The notes under the pieces were generated by a model. It searched no databases and was not told the DNA's origin. It saw only the letters and a list, made by a program, of their open reading frames with translations. Position numbers and translations under genes: made by a program. This document shows, one piece after another, positions 24,080-33,310 of a DNA stretch of 64,000 nt (positions within the stretch are counted from its first letter, which is position 1; each line of letters begins with the position of its first letter). The DNA lies in the NCBI GenBank assembly GCA_965242605.1, contig CBDESS010000001.1, positions 1,612,001 through 1,676,000 on the forward strand. The letters run 5' to 3'. The DNA is from JAAXHF01 sp965242605 (GTDB taxonomy: Bacteria; Desulfobacterota; Binatia; Bin18).

Positions 24080-26608
24080 ATGGGAAGAGGTGCGCCAATG
24101 CGGGGAATAGCGAGAACACTGTGGCTGGCCTTGGCCTTCGGCGTGGCCCTGCTTGGCCTTCCCGGTCAGGGGCGTGGGGATACGTCAGCGATGGGGCGGC
24201 CGCCCAGCCGAGCCGAAGAGCCCCCACCCCCTCCTCAACAGACAATTCTGAGCGAAATCGCTATCGGCGGGAATGAGCGGGTCGATACTGAGTCGATCCG
24301 TATCCGTTTATCATCCCAGCCCGGCCAGCCGCTCAACCTTGAGACGGTTGATGCGGATATTCGTTCGATCTACGAGATGGGCTTCTTCAAGAATATCGAG
24401 GCCCGTCTGGACGAGCACGACGGCCAACAGGTATTGACGTACTGGGTGTGGGAGCGCCCGCTTATCCGCCAAGTCCGGGTGGAAGGGCACAAGAAAGTCA
24501 GCCAGGAAGAGATCCTGACGGCGCTGAAAATCCATCCCCGGACCATTCTGAACCCAGTCCGAATTCGCAGCGGGATTCTCGAGGTACAAACCCTGTACGA
24601 GGAAAAGGGGTATCTGGATACGGATATTTCGTACCGGACCGAATCGACCGTCAACGGCGAAACAATTGTCTCTTTTACGATTGCTGAGAACACAAAAACG
24701 AGTGTGGTTGATATTATTTTTGAGGGCAACCAGGTTTTCTCCGACAAGCTCCTGGCCGGTTTTATGCAGACCAGGAAGAAGAACTGGTTGTCCCGTTTTC
24801 TGCCGTTTGGAGTCCTGAGTAATGAAGCGCTCAAGACCGATGTCGAACGCCTGACGGCGTGGTATTACGATAATGGGTATATCAATGTCCGTATTGATGA
24901 GCCGGAGGTGACCCACCGTGAAGACGGTTTGCTCGTCACTATCCGCCTTGAGGAAGGGCCCAAGTATAAGGTCGGTGAGGTCCGTGTTGTGGGCGATGTC
25001 GTGGGCGGTGAAGCCGCGGCAAAACAGGTCTTGACCCTGCGGTCAAAACGGACGTTCAAGGCCAGTGTCCTGCGCGATGACGTGTTTAACCTGACCGGAT
25101 ATTTCAGTGACCAGGGCTACGCTTTTGTCAACGTTGAGCCGGAAACTGAGGTCCAGCCCGACGGGAAACTCGTGCATGTCTCCTACCGGGTGAATACAGG
25201 CCCCGAGGTCTACATCGACCAGATTGCTATTGCCGGTAACAGCAAGACCCGGGACAAAGTCATTCGGCGCGAACTGTCGATTGTTGAGCAAAGTCTGTTC
25301 GCCGCCTCGGCTCTTCAGTTCAGTCGCGACCGGGTGAGGCGGCTGGGGCTGTTTGACGATGTCAATCTCACCACCCAGCGGGGCAAACGCAAAGATCTCC
25401 TGAACGTGCTCGTCGATGTCAAAGAAGCCCAGACCGGCTCGTTCAGCATAGGGGCCGGGTTCAACTCGGCAACCAGCGTGGTCGGGAATGCCCGGATTCA
25501 GGAAAACAACCTCCTGGGGCGGGGCCAGCGGCTCATTGTCGGGGGCAGTATCGGAACCCGGTATCGGAATACGCAGGTGAATTTCATGGATCCGTATTTC
25601 ATGGATTCCCACCTGCGGCTTGGGCTGGAGCTGTTTGACTGGCGGTTTATCTTTGAGGACTTTGACCGCTCAGGAACCGGCGGAGGATTCCGCCTGTTCT
25701 ATCCCTTGACCGCGCTGGGCTACAGCTCGTTCTGGGGCTACTCCCTGAGTGATGTGGAGGTTGGTTTCCAGTATCAATGGGAGAGGTCACGGATTAGTAA
25801 TTTTGATCCGATTACGCCGGATGCCGTCCGTGCCGAGCGGGGGTCGCAAACTTCCTCGTTGGTCTCGCCGGTGCTCATGCGGGATACCCTTGACCACCCC
25901 TTTGAGCCGACAGCCGGCTCGCTGCAACAAATCTCCTTCTCGTATGCCGGACCCGGCGGGAGTGCCGATTACACCAAGATTGAGCTTGAGGGTCGCTACT
26001 TTTTGCCCGTTTGGCGCAGTCGCCGCTTTGGCCAGTTTACCCTGATGACCGGCGGTGTCTTCGGCTATGGCATGGGTGATGTCGATTTTACTGAAAATCG
26101 TCACATTGCGACTCAACGCACACGCATCCTCAAGGATGACGTACCCCTGTTTGATCGCTACTTCCCGGGCGGCATAAACTCGATCCGGGGCTTTGGCGAG
26201 CGTAGCCTCGGCCCTCGTGAAGAAGTGGTGGTCGTGGTGAGTGACGGTGGCTCGCCCGATGGGCGAAAAGCACGCACCTACCATCGTCCTATCGGTGGCA
26301 GCCACCAGCTGATTATTAACAATGAGGTCCTTGTCCCGCTTGTCCCGGGCCTCAACCTCAAAGGGGTACTGTTCAACGATATTGGGAACGCTTTCACCAA
26401 TGCCCAAGGCATTGACCTTGGCGATTTACGCTATTCTGTCGGAGCCGGAGTGCGCTGGAAATCGCCGTTTGGTCCGATTCGCATTGAGTTGGGAAGACCG
26501 CTGAATGCCAAGAAGGATGAGCGTACCAGTAGCGTTCACTTTTCGTTTGGTGGTTTTGGCGGTATCGGACAGGGTGGCGGTGGCAGCCGTTTCAGTTCGA
26601 TGTTCTAG
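24080..26608 (+). CDS. bamA: Outer-membrane protein assembly factor BamA
   Basis: This 842-residue Omp85 protein inserts beta-barrels into the outer membrane. It has a signal peptide (LWLALAFGVALLGL), then five POTRA repeats over roughly residues 55-410, each with G-x-x-x-x-x-G-N-x-x and YxxxGY-type phrases (EEKGYLDTDIS, YYDNGYINVRI, FSDQGYAFVNV). A C-terminal barrel of about 420 residues follows. The L6-loop motif is present as GGINSIRGFGERSLGP, and the protein ends in a terminal Phe (SRFSSMF), the beta-signal. ATG 24098 is an alternative start with its own GAAGAGG site. It lies between lolD and fabZ. Confidence 0.95.
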   Translation: MGRGAPMRGIARTLWLALAFGVALLGLPGQGRGDTSAMGRPPSRAEEPPPPPQQTILSEIAIGGNERVDTESIRIRLSSQPGQPLNLETVDADIRSIYEMGFFKNIEARLDEHDGQQVLTYWVWERPLIRQVRVEGHKKVSQEEILTALKIHPRTILNPVRIRSGILEVQTLYEEKGYLDTDISYRTESTVNGETIVSFTIAENTKTSVVDIIFEGNQVFSDKLLAGFMQTRKKNWLSRFLPFGVLSNEALKTDVERLTAWYYDNGYINVRIDEPEVTHREDGLLVTIRLEEGPKYKVGEVRVVGDVVGGEAAAKQVLTLRSKRTFKASVLRDDVFNLTGYFSDQGYAFVNVEPETEVQPDGKLVHVSYRVNTGPEVYIDQIAIAGNSKTRDKVIRRELSIVEQSLFAASALQFSRDRVRRLGLFDDVNLTTQRGKRKDLLNVLVDVKEAQTGSFSIGAGFNSATSVVGNARIQENNLLGRGQRLIVGGSIGTRYRNTQVNFMDPYFMDSHLRLGLELFDWRFIFEDFDRSGTGGGFRLFYPLTALGYSSFWGYSLSDVEVGFQYQWERSRISNFDPITPDAVRAERGSQTSSLVSPVLMRDTLDHPFEPTAGSLQQISFSYAGPGGSADYTKIELEGRYFLPVWRSRRFGQFTLMTGGVFGYGMGDVDFTENRHIATQRTRILKDDVPLFDRYFPGGINSIRGFGERSLGPREEVVVVVSDGGSPDGRKARTYHRPIGGSHQLIINNEVLVPLVPGLNLKGVLFNDIGNAFTNAQGIDLGDLRYSVGAGVRWKSPFGPIRIELGRPLNAKKDERTSSVHFSFGGFGGIGQGGGGSRFSSMF

Positions 26609-26677
26609 CCCTCAAAAGAGAAAATTGCGCAGTCCAGGACGTGAGTCCGCGCGTCTTGGGCTGCGCTCCCTGCTTCT

Positions 26678-27148
26678 ATGGATACTGTTGCAGCCCTGCT
26701 GCCCCACCGCTACCCTTTCCTGCTCGTCGATCGGGTCGTGGAGATTGTCGCTGCCGAGCGGGTTGTGGCGCTCAAAAACGTGACCATCAACGAGCCTTTT
26801 TTCCCAGGTCATTTTCCCGACTATCCAGTCATGCCTGGCGTCTTGCTGTGTGAAGCCGTTGTCCAGGCCGGAGGCATTCTGGTCTGCTCGTCTACGCCAG
26901 AAAGTGGTCGGCCCCGGCAGGCGCTGCTGACAGCGCTTGACAAGGTGCGCTTTCGGCGTCAAGTCACTCCGGGCGATCAGCTCCGTTTGGAGGCTGAGAC
27001 CGTCTACCGGCGGGGAAAATTCTGGAAGATGTGTGGCACCGCCTCAGTGGACAATACGGTGGCGGCCGAACTGGAGTTTACGCTTGCGGAGGCAGACCCT
27101 CAGGACGGCAGTCAGGCTGACAGGCGAAAAGATGGGAAGCGACCATGA
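26678..27148 (+). CDS. fabZ: 3-hydroxyacyl-ACP dehydratase FabZ
   Basis: The 156-residue hot-dog enzyme dehydrates hydroxyacyl-ACP in fatty-acid synthesis. The catalytic His lies in LLPHRYPFLLVDRV (residues 8-21) and the catalytic Glu in FFPGHFPDYPVMPGVLLCEAVVQ, both intact. The C-terminal 15 residues are a charged tail beyond the usual end. The stop overlaps the ATG of lpxA (ATGA at 27145-27148). Unusually, neither skp nor lpxD lies between bamA and this gene. Confidence 0.95.
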   Translation: MDTVAALLPHRYPFLLVDRVVEIVAAERVVALKNVTINEPFFPGHFPDYPVMPGVLLCEAVVQAGGILVCSSTPESGRPRQALLTALDKVRFRRQVTPGDQLRLEAETVYRRGKFWKMCGTASVDNTVAAELEFTLAEADPQDGSQADRRKDGKRP

Positions 27149-27972
27149 CGGCAGCCACACACATACACCCCTCGGCAGTCGTTGCGCCAGGTGCCGAGCT
27201 CGATAGCGAGGTCCAGGTTGGACCGTATACGGTCATTGGGCCGCACGTCAGGATTGGGCGGGGAACCCAGGTCGGTCCTCACGCCGTCATTGAGGGCCGG
27301 ACGGCAATCGGGCGGCAGAACCACATTTTTCAGTTCGCCAGTATTGGGGCGATTCCCCAGGATAAAAAGTATGCCGGCGAAGACAGTCGGCTGATTATTG
27401 GCGACCACAACACCGTTCGGGAGTTCGCCACTCTCCAGCCCGGCACGGCCGGAGGCGGCATGGTCACCCGGGTCGGCAACCATAATCTGTTCATGGTCTA
27501 CTCGCACATCGCCCACGATTGTACGCTGGGCAACCATATTGTGATGGCCAATAGCGCCAATCTGGGCGGCCATGTGACGCTTGAAGACTTTGTGATAGTA
27601 GGCGCTCTGGTCGGCATCCATCAATTCGCTCGGATTGGTGAATCGGCGATTGTCGGTGCCGGGGCCATGGTCTCTCTCGATGTTCCGCCGTACTGCATGG
27701 CGCAAGGCGACCGGGCCTATCTGTTCGGCCTGAACCTGATTGGGCTCAAACGGCGTGGTTTTACGATCGCCCAGTTGGAGATACTGAAAAGAGCCTACCG
27801 AACCTTGTTTACCGAGGGCGAACCACTCAAACAGGCTCTCGCCCGCGTCAACCAGGAGCATAGCGGCTGTCCCGAGGTTGCCCACCTCGTGGAGTTTATC
27901 TCGCATTCCCAGCGTGGGGTTTGCCGGCCGCGGGGCGGGGTGTCTGCCGACACCGATGAGGCTTCCGGGTAG
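27145..27972 (+). CDS. lpxA: UDP-N-acetylglucosamine acyltransferase LpxA
   Basis: LpxA carries out the first step of lipid A synthesis, O-acylation of UDP-GlcNAc. The 275-residue protein has hexapeptide repeats forming a left-handed beta-helix over residues 6-185 and a C-terminal helical domain (FTIAQLEILKRAYRTLF). The catalytic His is in YSHIAHDCTLGN near residue 124, and the family phrases IGAIPQDKKY and GDHNTVREF are present. It is translationally coupled to fabZ and followed by lpxI. The last 25 residues extend beyond most homologues. Confidence 0.95.
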   Translation: MTAATHIHPSAVVAPGAELDSEVQVGPYTVIGPHVRIGRGTQVGPHAVIEGRTAIGRQNHIFQFASIGAIPQDKKYAGEDSRLIIGDHNTVREFATLQPGTAGGGMVTRVGNHNLFMVYSHIAHDCTLGNHIVMANSANLGGHVTLEDFVIVGALVGIHQFARIGESAIVGAGAMVSLDVPPYCMAQGDRAYLFGLNLIGLKRRGFTIAQLEILKRAYRTLFTEGEPLKQALARVNQEHSGCPEVAHLVEFISHSQRGVCRPRGGVSADTDEASG

Positions 27973-28002
27973 GGGTCCGGCAGACCCTCACAGGCAGACA
28001 GG

Positions 28003-28836
28003 ATGTCTCGATTAGGGCTGATCGCAGGGAACGGCCGCTTTCCCCTCCTCTTTGTTGAGGCGGCCCGCGCCCAAGGGCTCGACATTGTGGCGGTCGCCCA
28101 TCAGGGCGAGACGCTGGAGACGCTGAACGACCTGGTGTCTGAGCTGAGCTGGGTTCGGGTTGGAGAGCTGGGCAGGATTATCGACATCTTCAAGGCCGCC
28201 GGCGTCAGCCAAGCGGTCATGGCTGGCGGGATCCACAAATCCGGCGCACTGACCAATATCCAACCCGACGCGCGTGGCTTGGCGTTTATCAGCCGGCTGC
28301 CGAGTCTGAAGGACGATGTGATCCTGCGTGGCATTGCCCGAGAGCTGGAAAGCGAGGGCATCAGGGTAGTGGAATCCACCCGCTTGCTGCCCGTCCTGGT
28401 TCCCCAGCCGGGAGTGCTCACCCAAGCCGCTCCAGATGACAAGCAGTGGCAGGACATCCGGCTGGGGGTCGAAGTAGCCAGGGAAATCGGCCTCTGGGAC
28501 ATTGGCCAGAGCGTGGTGGTCAAGCGCGGCACGGTGTTTGCTGTCGAAGGGCTGGAGGGAACAAATGCCGCGATTCGACGCGCTGGAGAGCTGGGCGGGC
28601 CTGGGCTGGTGATCGTCAAAGTGAGTAAACCCCACCAGGACCTGCGCTTTGATGTGCCAACGGTTGGCCCGGAGACGCTTCAAGAGATGCGGGCCGTCGA
28701 GGCTCGCGTGCTCGCCGTCGAGGCCGAGACAACTTTGATTGTGGACAGACCCGCAGTTGTCCGCCAGGCGGATGCCGCCGGGCTGTGCGTGGTGGCCGTT
28801 GCAATGCCCAGAACACGAGGGTTTCGTGTTGCATAA
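28003..28836 (+). CDS. lpxI: UDP-2,3-diacylglucosamine pyrophosphatase LpxI (DUF1009)
   Basis: This 277-residue protein replaces LpxH in alphaproteobacteria, Deltaproteobacteria and others, cleaving UDP-2,3-diacylglucosamine to lipid X. Family landmarks are LGLIAGNGRFPLLFVEAAR at the start, VMAGGIHKSG near residue 71, DIGQSVVVKRGTVFAVEGLEGT near residue 166 and VKVSKPHQDLRFDVPTVGPE. It follows lpxA by 30 bases. Its use of LpxI supports a Desulfobacterota- or Tectomicrobia-like origin. Confidence 0.94.
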   Translation: MSRLGLIAGNGRFPLLFVEAARAQGLDIVAVAHQGETLETLNDLVSELSWVRVGELGRIIDIFKAAGVSQAVMAGGIHKSGALTNIQPDARGLAFISRLPSLKDDVILRGIARELESEGIRVVESTRLLPVLVPQPGVLTQAAPDDKQWQDIRLGVEVAREIGLWDIGQSVVVKRGTVFAVEGLEGTNAAIRRAGELGGPGLVIVKVSKPHQDLRFDVPTVGPETLQEMRAVEARVLAVEAETTLIVDRPAVVRQADAAGLCVVAVAMPRTRGFRVA

Positions 28837-28867
28837 GAGACCGGGTTCAAGGAGGGGCGGAAGAGAG

Positions 28868-31800
28868 ATGACACATATCCTGGGCCGATTCAGCGTCGTG
28901 TTCGTGTGGAGCGGGCTGATGTTTGTCTTGCCCCGCAGCGGCTTGGCCGCCATTGAGTTCTCCTTTGAAAATCCGGCTCAGGCTCAAGTCGTCAGCGGAG
29001 TGAGCGTGCTGTCGGGCTGGGCCTTCTCGACCGAGCCGGGCGCGTCTGTCACGGTCCGTGTACGGATTGATAACGGAGAAGCCAGCCGGCTCCCGTGCTG
29101 TTCCGAACGGAGGGATGTGGCGAATGCGTATTCCGATTATCCCCAAGCCCTCCAGAGCGGATTTGGGCAGGTCTTTAATTTTGGTCTGCTCAAAGAAGGC
29201 ACCCATACCCTCACCCTTGAGATTGAGGACACGACCGGCACCCGAGAGATATACGAGCACACAATTGAAACCGTCAGGCCCGGTGGGTTTGCATTTCTCA
29301 GTTCGCTTGATCTCACCCAGGCCAGGGCAGAACTGAGCGAGGACAAACACCAGATTCTGATCGAAAGAGCGGTCGCCCGGGACAACGCCAGCGGTGCCTC
29401 TGAGGAGGTCCGTCTCAGCCTGGCGTGGCAAGAAAACCTCCAGGCGGTGGGTATTGTCGCCTCACAGAACGCAGATGAGCCAGTCTCCTCCGCGGCTGCC
29501 GCACAAAGCGAGAGCCTCCAGGCTGCTCAGGTATATGCCGAGGACCGAGCTGCTGAGCGTATGCAGGCGGACGCCGAGGACCAGGCCGTCCAGCCCGACT
29601 GGGTGCAAAACCCGGCCATCATTCGGATTGACCCGGTCAGCGGCAGGCGGACGATTGTGTCTGATGTGAACGTCCCGACTGAAGAAGACCTGCGCAATAC
29701 ACAGACCGGAGGCGACGAGGCACAGACCAACCCTGGGCCGACCTGGCTGATCCCACAAGGAGTCACGGTTGAGCCGGACGGCCAGATCGCAGTGACCGAT
29801 TTTGGCCGCGGGGCACTCATCCGGGTTGATCCCGTGACAGGCCGACGACACGCCGTGTCTGGAGCTGGGGCAGCCTTTCTGCGGCCAAATGGAGTTGCGG
29901 CCTATGGGGCAGCGTCGGGCCTGGACGGCACGCTTGTGATTGCGGATTCCGGCCAATCCGGCGTTATTGAAATGAACGACGACCGCCGGACCATTATCTC
30001 GGATATAGGGCTTGAGGGTGAGACCGACCCGGTCAACCTGAGGGCACCGTTTGGCATTGCGATTGAGCACAACTGTACGCAAGAGGACTGTCGGCTCGTA
30101 GTGGCCGATGCCGACCTGGCAGCGATTGTTCGCCTTGACCGGGACACCGAAGAGCGGACCGTTCTGTCGGATGAGGGCTGGCTGACCCCGGTTGATATTG
30201 ATGTTGCGCCTGACGGCCAGTTCGTCGTTGTTGATGTTGGTCTCAACGCTCTGGTCCGGGTCGATCCAGCCAGCGGCAATCGGACGCTCGTGTCGGGTGC
30301 GGGGACCGGCGGCGGGCCGCCTTTCAGCCGCGTTCGCGCCCTGGTCATTGAGTCAGATGGTCAGCTGGCGGTCCTGGATGAAGGCGCTCGGGCCGTGTTC
30401 CGGGTCGATCCAGGTACCGGCGAGCGCAGCGTCATCTCAGGGCCGGACACCGGCAGTGGGCCTGAGTTGCGGGTGCCGGTTGATATCGCAGTCGAGTCCA
30501 GCGGCCAGCTGATCGTCGTTGATAGCGCACCTGTGTCGTCCATCCTTGAAAATCCGTCTGGAGACTTTGCCGGCGGTATCGGTCTGGTGTCAGGCTGGGC
30601 ATTTTCCAATACTCCGGCTGCCACGCCAAGCAATATCGAGCTCAGGATTGACGACACCGTGCCCATAGATGTGCCGTGCTGTTCTTCTCGCGGAGATGTC
30701 CAGGCATTTTTTCCTGAGCGGCCGTGGGCAGCCGAAAGTGGTTTTGGACTCGTCACCAACTTTAATCTCTTACCCAGCGGACCACACACCTTCGAGTTGA
30801 CCGTTGAGGACACGAGCGGCACTTCGCACACCCAGAGCCGCAGCGTGGAGACCGTGAGGCTGGGCGACTCGGAATTTCTGGACCACTTTGACCTGACGAA
30901 CGCCGAAGTGAGCGTGTCTTCTGAGACCGTATTTCTCGACCGGGTGAGGGTTCGAGATAAGGCCAGCCAAGTCAGCCGCGACATCAACGCCAGTTTCATC
31001 TGGCAGGAAAGTTGCCAGTGTTTTGTTGTGCAGGGCGAATGCGGCAACGGGAGTATGGAATCCAACGAAGAGTGCGACGGCGCGGCCTTTGGTGGACAGA
31101 CATGTCAAAGCACGGGGTTTTCTGGCGGCAGCTTGAGCTGCGGTGCGAGTTGTAATCTCGATTTCAGCCAATGCACGGGGGGCGCGCCAGTTTTGGTCGC
31201 CAATAGCGGAGACAATACTGTTTCCGTGGTGAGCCCCGCGACCTATGAAGAGGAACGCACCATACCCGTCGGCGCAAATCCCCGGTCGATAGCCGTCAGC
31301 CCGACCAATGCGGTCGCGTATGTGACCAACGCCAACAGTGCCTCCGTGTCGGTCATTGACCTCACCACCAGGACCGTCATTGATGCCATTGATGTCGGCG
31401 ACACGCCTGTTGGCGTGGGCTTTGCGCCGGATGGGAGATATGCCTATGTGGTCAACGCCGGCTACGGTCGGGTCAGCGTGATCAACACGGCGTTACGCAC
31501 CGTTGAGACCACCATAGCAGTCGGCCATGAACCTCAAGAGATCGCCATCAATAGCGCCGGCACACGGGCCTATGTCACCAACTATGGGGACGGGACCGTG
31601 TCGGTTCTTGACCTGGTGGCACACAGGCCGCTGACCACGATCGCCGTTGGCAACGAACCCAACGGTATTGCGGTCCGCCCGCACGCCGCGGAAGTGTATG
31701 TGGTCAACCGCGGCGATAACAGCGTCTCGATCATCAGCACGAACACGGGAAGCGTGGTGGAGACCCTGACCAGAGAAGCGGATGAGGGCCGCATCGGACT

Positions 31801-32122
31801 CCTGCCCCAGAAGGTCGCATTCTCGCCCGATGGACACAAGGCTTTTATCACCAACGCGCTCGATTATACGGTGTCCATTATTGATGCGGCGACGCGGAGC
31901 AGTCTCGATAAGCTCCCGGTTACGCGACGGGGCTACCGCTCAGTCTATGACGAACCCAACGGGATAGTCATCTCTCCAAACGGATTGCGCTTCTACGTCT
32001 CGCTGTTCGGTCGGAGTGGACAGGGCAGCTATCTCGGCGTGTATGGCGTGCTGAACCACCGCTTTGAGGCCTCTGTTGAGGTCGGCGATGGGCCAATCGC
32101 TCTGGCGGGTGGCCCGGGCTAG
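28868..32122 (+). CDS. Secreted multidomain protein: two SGW...WQE modules, NHL-type and YVTN-type propellers, Myxo cysteine repeat
   Basis: This is a 1084-residue exported protein. ATG 28868 is chosen because AAGGAGGGG precedes it and a signal peptide follows (FSVVFVWSGLMFVLPRSGLA). Module 1 (residues 35-195) runs from SGWAFSTEPGASVTVRVRID to LAWQENLQAVGIV. A series of about six NHL/SMP-30-like blades follows (repeats of IRVDPVSGRR, IVVDSAP). Module 2 (about residues 555-720) runs from SGWAFSNTPAA to FIWQESCQCFVV. Next is a Myxo-type cysteine repeat (CGNGSMESNEECDG). The C-terminal 310 residues are a seven-fold YVTN propeller (VTNANSASVSVIDL, VVNAGYGRVSVINT). The module also occurs in genes at 38729 and 40598. 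The role is unknown; surface recognition or adhesion is a guess. Confidence 0.8.
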   Translation: MTHILGRFSVVFVWSGLMFVLPRSGLAAIEFSFENPAQAQVVSGVSVLSGWAFSTEPGASVTVRVRIDNGEASRLPCCSERRDVANAYSDYPQALQSGFGQVFNFGLLKEGTHTLTLEIEDTTGTREIYEHTIETVRPGGFAFLSSLDLTQARAELSEDKHQILIERAVARDNASGASEEVRLSLAWQENLQAVGIVASQNADEPVSSAAAAQSESLQAAQVYAEDRAAERMQADAEDQAVQPDWVQNPAIIRIDPVSGRRTIVSDVNVPTEEDLRNTQTGGDEAQTNPGPTWLIPQGVTVEPDGQIAVTDFGRGALIRVDPVTGRRHAVSGAGAAFLRPNGVAAYGAASGLDGTLVIADSGQSGVIEMNDDRRTIISDIGLEGETDPVNLRAPFGIAIEHNCTQEDCRLVVADADLAAIVRLDRDTEERTVLSDEGWLTPVDIDVAPDGQFVVVDVGLNALVRVDPASGNRTLVSGAGTGGGPPFSRVRALVIESDGQLAVLDEGARAVFRVDPGTGERSVISGPDTGSGPELRVPVDIAVESSGQLIVVDSAPVSSILENPSGDFAGGIGLVSGWAFSNTPAATPSNIELRIDDTVPIDVPCCSSRGDVQAFFPERPWAAESGFGLVTNFNLLPSGPHTFELTVEDTSGTSHTQSRSVETVRLGDSEFLDHFDLTNAEVSVSSETVFLDRVRVRDKASQVSRDINASFIWQESCQCFVVQGECGNGSMESNEECDGAAFGGQTCQSTGFSGGSLSCGASCNLDFSQCTGGAPVLVANSGDNTVSVVSPATYEEERTIPVGANPRSIAVSPTNAVAYVTNANSASVSVIDLTTRTVIDAIDVGDTPVGVGFAPDGRYAYVVNAGYGRVSVINTALRTVETTIAVGHEPQEIAINSAGTRAYVTNYGDGTVSVLDLVAHRPLTTIAVGNEPNGIAVRPHAAEVYVVNRGDNSVSIISTNTGSVVETLTREADEGRIGLLPQKVAFSPDGHKAFITNALDYTVSIIDAATRSSLDKLPVTRRGYRSVYDEPNGIVISPNGLRFYVSLFGRSGQGSYLGVYGVLNHRFEASVEVGDGPIALAGGPG

Positions 32123-32171
32123 ACGCGCTTGACTCCCCAGACAGAACGTGACACCATCGCCCGACCTTCGT

Positions 32172-32244
32172 GGGGCCGTAGCTCAGCTGGGAGAGCGCTT
32201 GACTGGCAGTCAAGAGGTCGGCAGTTCGATCCTGCTCGGCTCCA
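32172..32244 (+). tRNA. tRNA-Ala (anticodon GGC)
   Basis: This 73-base cloverleaf has an acceptor stem GGGGCCG/CGGCTCC with the alanine identity pair G3-U70. The D-arm is AGCTCAGCTGGGAGAGC, the anticodon loop is CTGGCAG in the stem CTTGA/TCAAG, and the T-arm is GCAG-TTCGATC-CTGC with some mismatch. The discriminator is A and CCA is not encoded. It lies 49 bases after the multidomain gene. Confidence 0.93.
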
Positions 32245-32368
32245 CTTGTCCAACCCCCCCCCTTCTGCGGTGCAGAAGCGCCGCCGCCCTTCCTGAGCTG
32301 TGCCCCATCCCTTCCGACGGACAGCGGTTGGTTGGTGCCTGCCGTGCCAGGGAACACACCGGGGGGCC

Positions 32369-33268
32369 GTGGTGCGCGCCTTTAGCTCTGCCGGCTACAC
32401 CGTTTCGCTGGGGCGTCACTCGTATCCGATGGAGAAATACCGCCTGGTCCCGGAACGTCTCCTGGCCAAGGGCGTCCTCACGCAGAATGAAATCGTCGTG
32501 CCCCAGCCGGTCCCGCGCGCCGACATCCTGCGCGTGCATACTCCAGGGTATGTCCACGCCTTCTGTAGCGGCACGCTTGAGCGCCCGGCCCTGCTGCGGC
32601 TCGGCCTGCCCTGGTCAGCGACCTTGGTCCGCCGCGCCTTTGTGGTGATTGGCGGGACCCTGGAAGCGGCCCGTGCCGCCCTGACCGACGGGCTTGGGGT
32701 GAACCTGGCCGGTGGCACCCACCACGCCTTTGCCGACCACGGCGAGGGCTACTGCATCTTTCACGATATGGTCATCAGCCTGCGACGACTCCGGCACGAG
32801 GGTGCGGCCCGGCATTTTCTGATTATTGACCTCGATGTCCACCAGGGCAACGGCACCGCGGCCCTGTGTCAGACCGACCCGGATGTCTTTACGTTCTCCA
32901 TGCACGCCGCAAACAATTACCCCGCCCGCAAAGAGCGCAGTTCCTGGGACATTGCCCTGCCCGACCGGACCACGGATGAGCCCTATCTCGATTGCCTCCG
33001 CACAGCCCTCCCCCGCCTCCTGGAGTGCTGCACGCCTGAGCTTGTTTTTTACCAGGCCGGCGTCGATGTCCTGGCCGGCGACCGTTTTGGCAAGCTGGGG
33101 CTGACCATGCGCGGGGTCAGAGAGCGGGACCGGCTTGTAGCGGCCTTTGCTCGGCAGGCCGGCCTGCCCCTCGTTGTGACGTTGGGCGGTGGCTATGCGC
33201 GTGACATCAGTGTGATTGTTGAGGCCCACTGTCAGACGGTGGAGATTGCCAGGGCCTATCTGGGATGA
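32369..33268 (+). CDS. Histone-deacetylase-superfamily (acetylpolyamine/acetoin-type) hydrolase
   Basis: The protein has about 299 residues. The GTG start at 32369 (or 32372) follows a GGGGGG run; upstream in-frame codons lack the family pattern. The deacetylase core is clear: HSYPMEKYRLVPERL near residue 18, GGTHHAFADHGEGYCIFHDM (the His pair), then IIDLDVHQGNGTA (metal-binding Asp and His) and FYQAGVDVLAGD (second Asp) before LGGGYARDI. The protein would remove acyl groups from a small molecule or lysine. It follows the tRNA gene by 124 bases and does not share a strand with the genes downstream. Confidence 0.9.
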   Translation: MVRAFSSAGYTVSLGRHSYPMEKYRLVPERLLAKGVLTQNEIVVPQPVPRADILRVHTPGYVHAFCSGTLERPALLRLGLPWSATLVRRAFVVIGGTLEAARAALTDGLGVNLAGGTHHAFADHGEGYCIFHDMVISLRRLRHEGAARHFLIIDLDVHQGNGTAALCQTDPDVFTFSMHAANNYPARKERSSWDIALPDRTTDEPYLDCLRTALPRLLECCTPELVFYQAGVDVLAGDRFGKLGLTMRGVRERDRLVAAFARQAGLPLVVTLGGGYARDISVIVEAHCQTVEIARAYLG

Positions 33269-33310
33269 ATGACCCCAAGGGGGAGTTTGGGGGGCCGAGT
33301 TGAGCCGTGA

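Noticed and set aside
32172..32244. tRNA-Ala as a prophage attachment site
   Set aside because: No integrase, and no repeated 3' end of the tRNA was found at another point in the window; the two tRNA genes differ in their 3' halves.
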